A stretch of DNA of 17,502 nucleotides. Source: JAZNQN01 sp045656005 (GTDB taxonomy: Bacteria; Bacillota; Clostridia; UMGS1883; UMGS1540). Shown here piece by piece: positions 7,172 to 13,868 of this stretch. A program made the position numbers and the translations under genes. The notes beneath the pieces were generated by a model. The model had not been told where the DNA came from. It did not search any database and saw only the letters and a list, made by a program, of their open reading frames with translations. Within the stretch, counting starts at the first letter, position 1. Every line of letters begins with the position of its first letter. The stretch spans positions 1 through 17,502 of the forward strand of contig JAZOQG010000079.1 of the NCBI GenBank assembly GCA_045656005.1, in the 5' to 3' direction.

Positions 7172-8428
7172 TTATTTTATGTTTACTTTTACAACATTTC
7201 CTTCAGAATACTCAATTCTGTCACCAAAGCAGTTTAAATCCTTTATATATTCAAAATATTCGTTTTTTGACGCAAATGCAGGTTCATATTCTTTTAAGAT
7301 TTTATATGCCTCTTTCCCCTCATCAGCTAACAATAAATATAACATTCCAAGTTGAAGTTTTGCACTGCCAACACAGGCAGCAATAGGGTCAGCTATCTCA
7401 TAATCATTACCATGAGCTCTACCTGTTGCTCCACCCGCATAAGGATGAACAACAGGCATAACAGAGCTTAAATCACCCATATCTGTACTTCCTGAACTTA
7501 TTTCGTCACATACCGAAAATTCATACTCTGGTACGGCAATCCTTGAAGCCTTTTCAAGAAGTGCTATCATATTTTTATCATTTACAAGGGGAGCATAACC
7601 AGATGTATCGCATATTTCAACGTTGGTGCCTATAGAAAGAGCCGCTCCGCAAAGTGCCTGATTAACTTTTTGATTTGCTTTTTTAATCGCATCAAAACTT
7701 GCACCCCTAACATAACTTTCCAAAGTTGCGGTTTCAGGAATTGCATTTATGGCATTTATACCGCAATTTGCTGCATAAAATGCATTCTTTCCATTCCAGG
7801 GTTCAACCCCTGCATGAGTTGCCACACCTTTATAGGTAATTGACTTAGCAAGGCAGCCAAGGGCACCCTTTTGCACACTAAAATTTGATGAAGTATGAAC
7901 CATAAAGGCAATATCGACACCATCGAAATAACCTCTTGACAAAAACTCGGATTTGCCCCCAAAATATTTAATTATTCCTTGTTTTTTAAGCTGCGTTCTA
8001 TATTCAATTTCCAACAGTTCTTCTGCCGGAACCGCGCAAAGCCGAATTTTCCCGCAAAATTTTTTCAAAATCCCAGGTTCTTTAAGAGCCACTGCAATAC
8101 CGACAAGTGCTGCACACTATGCGTTATGTCCGCACGAATGCACAGCTCCCGTCAAGGGGTTTGCATCCTTGTGCTCGGGACATATTATTGAATCAAGTTC
8201 AGCTAAAATCAAAATTTCAGGACCTGGCTTACCTGTATCCAAAACCGTGTAAAATCCCGTAATACCATCCGCCATAACAAGGTCATATCCAAGTTCTCTG
8301 AATACCTTTTCCATATAAGCAGAAGTTTCAAATTCCTTGTATCCTGTTTCAGGATGTTTCCAAATAAATCTTTCCGCATCCAAAATAAGTTTTGTATGCT
8401 TCTCAACCGCATTTAATAATTCCTTCAT
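7172..8428 (-). pseudogene. M20 family amidohydrolase, interrupted by an in-frame amber stop
   Basis: One reading frame of 418 codons encodes an M20 (AbgB/aminoacylase-like) zinc amidohydrolase, broken at codon 104 by TAG (8119-8117). Before it are residues 1-103 ending HSCGHNA; after it the same frame continues CAALVGIAVALKEP, then VPAEE (catalytic Glu), HTSS (metal His178), THAGVEPWNGKNA and the final metal region VVHPYAGGATGRAHG. The interruption falls inside the metal-binding CGHNA motif, so neither half should work alone. A CAG-to-TAG change explains it, since Gln is a common residue here. The dimerisation domain also seems to lack the usual HPIITKGG segment. GAGGTGA precedes the ATG. 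A restart at GTG 8092 would give a 306-residue fragment. Readthrough or a sequencing error are alternatives. Confidence 0.85.
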
Positions 8429-8443
8429 TAAATCACCTCAAAC

Positions 8444-9811
8444 TTACTTTATAAACAATTGGTCCTCTGGAAGCCTCTTTAAAAAGTTCAGTACAAGCGG
8501 TGCAGATATAAAGAATGCAAGCACATCTGCTATTGCCTGCGCTGACTGCACACCGAAAAGACCAAAAAATTTCGTTAGTGTCACCAAAATAGGTATAAAC
8601 AATATTCCGTTCCTGAGCATTGATAAAAAGGTTGCCTTTTTATTTTCTCCAATACTTTGAAAAAGCATATTTGAACAGATTGTAAGCGGATGAAAGAAAA
8701 GGGCTAAAAGCTGTAATTTAAGACTTAATGTGCCTATTTCAATGACCATCGGGTCATCACGGAAAAGTTCTATTAAGTGATTTGAAAAAAGTAATCCCAC
8801 CACAACAAACAGACCCAGAAGTAGTTCTCCTGCCCCGAAGGTAAAATAAAATGCTCTTTTCACTCTCGAATATATCTTTGCTCCATAGTTAAATGATGCC
8901 ACAGGCTGAAATCCCTGCCCAATACCAAGTCCTACCGCAAAGATAAAGAATGCAATCCTGTTTACAATAGACATCGCCGCAACTGCCGCGTCTCCGCCAA
9001 CTCCGCCTGCCAAATTGTTCAGTGTCATGGTAGCAATACTGTTTAAACCCTGACGGCAAAGACTTGGAAATCCTGTTGCCATAATCTCAAATATTCCCTT
9101 GGGATTTTCTTTTGCAAATTTTACACTAAGTTTACTCAGCGTTTTACCTCTTAAAAACATAGAAAGCAAAATTAAAAATCCTATCGCCTGAGAAATGGCA
9201 GTAGAGAGTCCTGCACCCGCTATTCCCATATTAAAACCAAATATCAGAATAGGGTCGCATATTATATTTAAAACTCCGCCAATGGTCAAACCAATCATAG
9301 CAAAAAATGCTTTCCCCTCATACCTTAAAATGTTATTTAAGGCAAAACTTGTCATAGTAAGAGGCGAGGCGATAAGAATATATATTCCATAATTTTTCGC
9401 ATATGGAAGAATTGTTTCTGTACTGCCAAGCATACGCATGAGCGGTTCAATAAACATAAGACCTAAAACACCAATAAGTGTACCTACGCTAAGGCACGCC
9501 ATAATGCTTAAAGATGCAAAAACACTTGCACTATGTGCATCTTTTTGTCCTAATTTTCGTGCGATTATGCTTCCCGCCCCGTGACCGAACATAAACCCAA
9601 ATGCCTGAATAATTGCCATGAGTCCGAACACTATGCCTACTGCACCGCTGGCACTGTTGCCAAGCTCACTTACAAAATAAGTGTCCGCCATATTATAGAT
9701 ATTTGTTACCAGCATGCTGATAGTTGTGGGAACACCCAATGTAATTACAAGCTTTGGTATAGGCCAAGTGGTCATTTTTTCGTATTGATTTTCTTCCTTT
9801 TTCTGCGTCAT
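8444..9811 (-). CDS. MATE family efflux transporter
   Basis: This 455-residue protein has about twelve membrane helices in two homologous MatE halves. The N-terminal half has the family pattern VTLGVPTTISMLVTNIYNMADTYFVS-like segment (residues 23-48) and GAGSIIARKLGQKD near residue 80; the second half contains GFPSLCRQGLNSIA and GIGQGFQPVASFNYGAK. MATE proteins export drugs, dyes or metabolites in exchange for Na+ or H+. The closest characterised types are NorM/MepA-like, and the substrate is unknown. It is the first gene of the eight-gene minus-strand operon, about 100 bases downstream of a sigma-A promoter. The ribosome site is weak (GAGATGGAAAG directly before the ATG); no better start was seen downstream. 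The amidohydrolase frame begins 15 bases after its stop. Confidence 0.93.
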   Translation of the reverse strand: MTQKKEENQYEKMTTWPIPKLVITLGVPTTISMLVTNIYNMADTYFVSELGNSASGAVGIVFGLMAIIQAFGFMFGHGAGSIIARKLGQKDAHSASVFASLSIMACLSVGTLIGVLGLMFIEPLMRMLGSTETILPYAKNYGIYILIASPLTMTSFALNNILRYEGKAFFAMIGLTIGGVLNIICDPILIFGFNMGIAGAGLSTAISQAIGFLILLSMFLRGKTLSKLSVKFAKENPKGIFEIMATGFPSLCRQGLNSIATMTLNNLAGGVGGDAAVAAMSIVNRIAFFIFAVGLGIGQGFQPVASFNYGAKIYSRVKRAFYFTFGAGELLLGLFVVVGLLFSNHLIELFRDDPMVIEIGTLSLKLQLLALFFHPLTICSNMLFQSIGENKKATFLSMLRNGILFIPILVTLTKFFGLFGVQSAQAIADVLAFFISAPLVLNFLKRLPEDQLFIK

Positions 9812-9899
9812 CTTTCCATCTCTTTTCTTAGTATGGGGTGTTAAAATCAGTGTACAATTTAGATATCACAAATTTTATTCTTTCTTTAAGGCAATTCAT

Positions 9900-9920
9900 T
9901 GAGTTTACTTTACAAACTCA
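9900..9920. promoter_or_regulatory. Operator-like palindrome at the long operon's start site
   Basis: The palindrome is TGAGTTT-N7-AAACTCA with perfect 7-base arms. It begins at the last base of the -10 box and covers the expected transcription start, the classic position for a repressor site. It could alternatively form a short hairpin at the 5' end of the mRNA. No regulator gene is adjacent, so the binding protein is unknown. Confidence 0.45.
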
Positions 9921-9948
9921 TTATACCATACAAAATATAAAAATTCAA
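9920..9948 (-). promoter_or_regulatory. Sigma-A promoter of the MATE-to-MreB operon
   Basis: Read on the minus strand, the -35 box is TTGAAT (9948-9943), the spacer is 17 bases, and the -10 box is a perfect TATAAT (9925-9920). The expected start is near 9913, about 100 bases before the MATE start codon. No other strong promoter was noticed in the short gaps of the downstream genes. Confidence 0.75.
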
Positions 9949-9976
9949 GCTATCAATCATACATATATTACTGCAC

Positions 9977-10008
9977 AAAAAATGCAGAGAACAAAAATTC
10001 TCTGCATT
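9977..10008 (-). terminator. Rho-independent terminator of the stalk-domain gene
   Basis: Arms 9981-9991 and 9998-10008 form an 11-bp perfect stem around a 6-base loop. On the minus strand the stem runs into six T residues (9982-9977). It starts nine bases after the stop codon of the stalk-domain gene and separates it from the MATE operon promoter. Confidence 0.9.
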
Positions 10009-10016
10009 GAAAGTTA

Positions 10017-10955
10017 TTATTTTGTCAGAATTACTTTCTGCATTTCTCCGTTCCAATCAACATTCACACCAAAACAATCCGCAACAAATCTAACCGGAAC
10101 CAGTGTCCTTCCACCTACTATCTTTGCTGGAACATCAAGTGTAATTGTTTCGCCGTTTTTAGTTGCTGTTGTGTTGTTGATAATCAGAGAAACAGTAACA
10201 TCATCTTTTGTGGCAGTTACCGTCTGCGTTTCACCGTTCCAATCAACTGCAGCTCCAATGGTTTCAAAAATTGCACGAAGAGGAACGAGAGTTCTTCCGT
10301 TATCAATAACAGGCAACTGGTCAAAATATATCTTTTCTCCATTATATGATACAGTGATAATGGCGCTCTTTTTTAACATTGCATGATAAAAATTACCATT
10401 ATACTTAAAGTAAAAAGAGCCATCATTAAGTAAAGGAGTGCTTTCATTGTCATCTACAAAGAAATAATATGCATCACCTGTATAAACATTAGTAAACGTA
10501 GTCAAAGCGGTTATTTTCTCACCGAAATCAACCACAGTATCTTTTACATATCCCAAATTGTACTTATAAGATCCTGCCATTGCTGATGTTTCCATAACGG
10601 GATTTGAATATATCATATTTCCTGATACATCAAAAAGTCCTGAAACATTGAAAACCTCTCCCATATCTTCATAATCGTAATAATCTTTCCTTAATCCGTC
10701 ATTATAGGGATACTTTTCTGTGTCACGAAAATCAGAAAATAAATTTAAGTGAGGAGAGCTTGTGTTGATGCTATAATCATCGTTGTAGAGCGAATCACCA
10801 ATTGCCATATATTCTTCTTCAGTTATTTCTGAAACAATAGTAAACAGTTCACTGTTTAAAGGGTCTATCTCGATTGGTTCCTTTTCGTAATACGCCATTG
10901 CTCCTACAGAAATTACACTTAAGCATAATAAAACAGTTAAAAATTTTTTTATCAT
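10017..10955 (-). CDS. Secreted stalk-domain protein (copper amine oxidase N-terminal-like domain)
   Basis: This 312-residue exported protein begins MIKKFLTVLLCLSVISVGAMA, a signal peptide with a likely signal peptidase I cut after Ala21. Residues ~22-195 are an acidic, tyrosine-rich region I do not recognise. Residues ~200-312 form a stalk domain (PF07833 type) with its paired motifs GRTLVPLRAIFETIGAAVDW (from residue 220) and GRTLVPVRFVADCFGVNVDW (from 282). In Clostridia and Paenibacillus such domains occur on many surface proteins and are thought to aid anchoring or assembly; no copper or oxidase function is implied. The frame extends upstream to 11039, but the signal peptide, an AGGAAA site and the promoter at 10990-11018 all favour ATG 10955. 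It is a single-gene unit. Confidence 0.85.
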   Translation of the reverse strand: MIKKFLTVLLCLSVISVGAMAYYEKEPIEIDPLNSELFTIVSEITEEEYMAIGDSLYNDDYSINTSSPHLNLFSDFRDTEKYPYNDGLRKDYYDYEDMGEVFNVSGLFDVSGNMIYSNPVMETSAMAGSYKYNLGYVKDTVVDFGEKITALTTFTNVYTGDAYYFFVDDNESTPLLNDGSFYFKYNGNFYHAMLKKSAIITVSYNGEKIYFDQLPVIDNGRTLVPLRAIFETIGAAVDWNGETQTVTATKDDVTVSLIINNTTATKNGETITLDVPAKIVGGRTLVPVRFVADCFGVNVDWNGEMQKVILTK

Positions 10956-10989
10956 TGCTTTATTTCCTTTCTTTTTTATATTTTGTAAT

Positions 10990-11018
10990 AGTATATCATA
11001 ATATCTTTCAAAATTCAA
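10990..11018 (-). promoter_or_regulatory. Sigma-A promoter of the stalk-domain gene
   Basis: On the minus strand, the -35 box TTGAAT (11018-11013), a 17-base spacer and the -10 box TATACT (10995-10990) lie about 35 bases before the start codon. Its presence downstream of codon 1 of the longest open frame is one reason to reject that longer start. Confidence 0.7.
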
Positions 11019-11066
11019 GATAAAAATAAAGCGACGCAAATGCCACAGCCAGATAAGAAAGTATTG

Positions 11067-11099
11067 TCCTGAAAATCGTCTTTTTGACGAATTTCAGGA
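11067..11099. other. Hairpin inside the inverted-repeat element
   Basis: Arms 11067-11080 and 11086-11099 pair with one mismatch around a TTTTT loop. No T-run follows the stem on either strand, so it is not a standard terminator. It begins directly inside the left terminal repeat. Confidence 0.6.
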
Positions 11100-11145
11100 T
11101 GCAAAGCAGTTTTGAATATCAGAATTTTATATTTAGACAAAGAAT

Positions 11146-11181
11146 AAAAAGCCCATAATACTGTCGTATTTTGGGCTTTTT
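11146..11181. terminator. Bidirectional Rho-independent terminator, probably for spoIVA
   Basis: Arms 11146-11161 and 11166-11181 pair over 16 positions with one mismatch around a TGTC loop. The GC-rich part is GCCCA/TGGGC, flanked by A and T runs, so it can end transcripts from either strand. It lies about 80 bases after the spoIVA stop, inside the inverted-repeat element. Confidence 0.85.
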
Positions 11182-11260
11182 TGATGCAGTATAAATCAAA
11201 GATATGGCTTAAAAACCAAAACTTTCTTACCTGGCTGTGGACAAATTGCGTCACTTTAAG

Positions 11261-12730
11261 TTATAATATTATACAAATAAGTCCGCCACTGCCTTCGTTG
11301 ATAATTTTCTGCAAGGTTTCACGAAGTTTTTCCTGCGCATCAGAGGGCATATGCGAAAGTTTGTTGTTCAGCCCTTCGTTTACAAGGGAATGAAGGCTCT
11401 TGCCAAAAAGATTTGATTCCCATATCTTTTTGGGGTCAACCTCAAATTCGCTCAATAGATATCTTACAAGCTCTTCTGACTGTTTTTCAGTTCCTACAAT
11501 CGGATTTACTTCCGTTTCAATATCAGCTCTTATCATATGTATAGACGGAGCACTTGCCCTAAGTCTTACACCGAATTTTCCGCCCTGCTTTATAATTTCA
11601 GGTTCTTCAAGTGAAAGTTCATCAATAGACGGCGGGACAATTCCATACCCTGTTTCATAAACCTGATGCAGTGCGTACTGAAGTTTATCATATCCTCTTT
11701 TAGCTTCGGAAAGTTCCTTCATAATTGACATAAGTTTTCCTTCGTCTTCGATTTCAAATCCCGTAGAATCGCTGAGTATTTTATAAAAAAGTCCCGAAGG
11801 TGTTGTGATATTGATTTTCACTTTACCGCTTCCAAGATTTATTTCCTCAACTGTCACCTTGCTTGCGTATTCAAATTCAGAAAGTGCCTTTGCAAAGTTT
11901 GGAGCATCGCTTATTTTTTTAATTTCCTGTGTGCTTTCCAAAACTTTTGTGAAAATACCCTTTTTAATATAGTGCTCATCATCAAGCTTTGTAACCCAAA
12001 GAGGCATATCAACTGAAATTTCCGAAAGCGGAAATTCAAAAAGTACCCCTTCAATTATTTTATTTATGTCTCCCGTGTTCATATTTGCACAGTCAACAGC
12101 CATTGTGCAAACACCATGCTTTTCATGAAGCTCTTTCTTTATTTTCTGGCAACGTTCGCCCTCCGGATTTGTGGAATTTAAGAGAATAATAAAGGGTTTG
12201 TTTATCTCCTTAAGCTCATTTATAACCCTGTCTTCCGCTTCGATATACCCGTCTCTTGATATATCCGTAATTGAGCCATCTGTAGTGATAACAAGCCCTA
12301 TTGTGCTATGTTCCCTTATAACTTTTTCTGTCCCTATTTCAGCCGCTTTTGAGAAAGGCATTTCGCTCTCTGCCCATGGAGTTTTAACCATGCGCTGATG
12401 CCCTTCCTCCATATCCCCCAAAGCTCCGTTTACAATATAACCAACGCAGTCAATCATTCTCACATTCATTTTTGCATTGTCTGAAAGTTCAATGGTTACC
12501 GCTTCATTAGGAATAAATTTCGGTTCAGTTGTCATTATTGTTCGCCCTGCTGCACTTTGTGGCATTTCGTCAACTGCACGCATGCGACTGTACTGCTCAG
12601 GAATATTCGGCAGTACCAATTTTTCCATAAACTTTTTAATAAATGTGGACTTTCCCGTCCGAACCGGGCCTACGACACCGATGTAAATATCTCCTCCGGT
12701 TCTTTTTGCAATGTCATTATATATGTTCAT
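11261..12730 (-). CDS. spoIVA: Stage IV sporulation protein A (SpoIVA), spore coat morphogenetic ATPase
   Basis: This 489-residue protein is very near the family length (492 in Bacillus subtilis). It has the TRAFAC-type Walker A GPVRTGKS (residues 21-28), the family segments AAGRTIMTTEPKFIPNEA and RMIDCVGYIVNGALGD, and the conserved C-terminal end GGLICIIL. SpoIVA is made in the mother cell, binds the forespore outer membrane through SpoVM, and polymerises with ATP hydrolysis to form the base of the spore coat. The frame extends ten codons upstream, but a strong AAGGAGAAGGG site places the start at ATG 12730 (MNIYNDIAKRTGG), matching the family N-terminus. It follows potA by 52 bases; it should be under sigma-E, and a weak candidate promoter lies in that gap. 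Confidence 0.97.
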   Translation of the reverse strand: MNIYNDIAKRTGGDIYIGVVGPVRTGKSTFIKKFMEKLVLPNIPEQYSRMRAVDEMPQSAAGRTIMTTEPKFIPNEAVTIELSDNAKMNVRMIDCVGYIVNGALGDMEEGHQRMVKTPWAESEMPFSKAAEIGTEKVIREHSTIGLVITTDGSITDISRDGYIEAEDRVINELKEINKPFIILLNSTNPEGERCQKIKKELHEKHGVCTMAVDCANMNTGDINKIIEGVLFEFPLSEISVDMPLWVTKLDDEHYIKKGIFTKVLESTQEIKKISDAPNFAKALSEFEYASKVTVEEINLGSGKVKINITTPSGLFYKILSDSTGFEIEDEGKLMSIMKELSEAKRGYDKLQYALHQVYETGYGIVPPSIDELSLEEPEIIKQGGKFGVRLRASAPSIHMIRADIETEVNPIVGTEKQSEELVRYLLSEFEVDPKKIWESNLFGKSLHSLVNEGLNNKLSHMPSDAQEKLRETLQKIINEGSGGLICIIL

Positions 12731-12759
12731 ACCCTTCTCCTTCCGGTAATGTTTGTACA

Positions 12760-12789
12760 TATATATGACATTATTTTTTTATTTATGCT
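12760..12789 (-). promoter_or_regulatory. Weak candidate sigma-E promoter of spoIVA
   Basis: On the minus strand, AGCATAAA (12789-12782) resembles the sigma-E -35 box and CATATATA (12767-12760) resembles its -10 box, with a spacing near that expected. It overlaps the potA stop codon. The region is AT-rich and chance matches are likely; the main support is that spoIVA is known to be sigma-E-dependent in Bacillus. Confidence 0.3.
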
Positions 12790-13841
12790 TCTTTTATAAT
12801 TTGTTCTTCGCTTTTTTTCATAATATGAATATCATTGGGGTAAATATTTATGCCTACCTCTGCCCCAACTTCTTCATATGATGTGCTCTGCACAAGCCAC
12901 AATGTGTCATCACTTTTTACTGTCATCTCATAATGAACACCTTTGAAGAATACGCTTTCCACTATACCTGAAAGCATGCCGTCGCCTTTTACAAGTTTTA
13001 TATCTTCAGGACGGATAACAACATCTATTTCCTCGTCCTTGCCAAATCCCTTATCAACACATTCAAAGTCACGACCTGCAAATGTAACCTTAAAGTCCTC
13101 GCGCATGATACCATCAACAATGTTGCTCTCTCCAATAAACCTTGCTACAAAGCGGTTTTTAGGCTCATTATATATATCAACAGGTGTTCCTATCTGCTGA
13201 ATTTTACCTTCACTCATAACAACAATAGTGTCACTCATAGTAAGTGCCTCTTCCTGGTCATGAGTTACATATATAAAGGTAATTCCAAGAGATTGCTGCA
13301 GATTTTTAAGCTCATGTTGCATTTCCTGACGAAGTTTTAAGTCAAGTGCACCGAGTGGCTCATCAAAAAGCAATATTTCAGGCTCACATACAACCGCTCT
13401 CGCAATCGCAACCCTCTGTTGCTGACCGCCCGAAAGAGAATCAGGCTTTCTTTTCTCAAAACCAGAAAGGTTTACAAGTTTTAAAGCCCATGTTACCTTT
13501 TCCTCAATATGTCTTTCGTCCATCTTTTTGATACGAAGTCCGAAAGCAATGTTGTCATATACATTCATGTGAGGGAAAAGGGAGTATTTCTGAAAAACAG
13601 TGTTAAAGTTTCTTTTATTGGGGGGGATTGTCTGAATATCCGCTCCCTTATACAAAACCTTTCCGCTGTCAGGACTTTCAAAACCGCCAATAATTCTAAG
13701 CATTGTTGTTTTTCCGCAACCTGAAGGACCCAGTAAAGTCAGAAACTCATTTTTTCTTATATATAGATTGAAATCATGCAAAACTCTTGTTTCGCCAAAT
13801 GATTTTGAAATGCCCATAAGGTCTATGATATGTTCGCTCAA
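12783..13841 (-). CDS. potA: Spermidine/putrescine ABC transporter ATP-binding protein PotA
   Basis: This 352-residue ATPase of the CUT/MOI-type importers has Walker A GPSGCGKT (residues 38-45), Q-loop FQKYSLFPHM, signature LSGGQQQRVAIARA (from 136), Walker B LLFDEP (157-162) and H-loop YVTHDQEEALTMSD. A C-terminal TOBE domain follows (about 240-340, VIRPEDIKLV). It hydrolyses ATP to drive polyamine import through PotB and PotC. The frame opens at GTG 13850, but that codon is inside the strong ribosome site AAGGAGG. TTG 13841, eight bases after the site, is the better start. PotA usually leads pot operons; here it is last, 18-27 bases after potD. Confidence 0.94.
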   Translation of the reverse strand: MSEHIIDLMGISKSFGETRVLHDFNLYIRKNEFLTLLGPSGCGKTTMLRIIGGFESPDSGKVLYKGADIQTIPPNKRNFNTVFQKYSLFPHMNVYDNIAFGLRIKKMDERHIEEKVTWALKLVNLSGFEKRKPDSLSGGQQQRVAIARAVVCEPEILLFDEPLGALDLKLRQEMQHELKNLQQSLGITFIYVTHDQEEALTMSDTIVVMSEGKIQQIGTPVDIYNEPKNRFVARFIGESNIVDGIMREDFKVTFAGRDFECVDKGFGKDEEIDVVIRPEDIKLVKGDGMLSGIVESVFFKGVHYEMTVKSDDTLWLVQSTSYEEVGAEVGINIYPNDIHIMKKSEEQIIKEA

Positions 13842-13868
13842 GAAAGGCACCTCCTTCGAGAATAATTT

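Larger units (their letters stand above)
11028..11257. repeat. Inverted-repeat-bounded element, possible MITE or structured intergenic repeat
   Basis: The left end (11028-11066) and the reverse complement of the right end (11257-11216) match at about 35 of 41 aligned positions; both share AAAG(C/T)GACGCAA, CCACAGCCAG and TAAGAAAGT. The element fills almost the whole gap between the stalk-gene promoter (ending 11018) and the spoIVA stop (11261). It contains a 14-bp hairpin (11067-11099) and the terminator at 11146-11181. No transposase or credible gene lies within it, and I see no clear target-site duplication. Whether it is repeated in the genome cannot be judged from one copy. Confidence 0.6.

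Noticed and set aside
8117..8119. Amber codon as a pyrrolysine or general recoding site
   Set aside because: TAG is used as a normal stop at 2624, no pyl genes are in the window, and the family is not known to use pyrrolysine.
9828..9899. Possible 23-residue leader peptide in the 5' leader of the MATE operon
   Set aside because: It has an ATG and a stop but no ribosome site and no codon runs suggesting attenuation.
9838..10386. 182-codon plus-strand open frame
   Set aside because: It is antisense to the C-terminal stalk domain and crosses a terminator and a promoter.
11015..11254. 79-codon minus-strand open frame
   Set aside because: It lies almost wholly within the inverted-repeat element and its hairpins, and shows no protein family feature.
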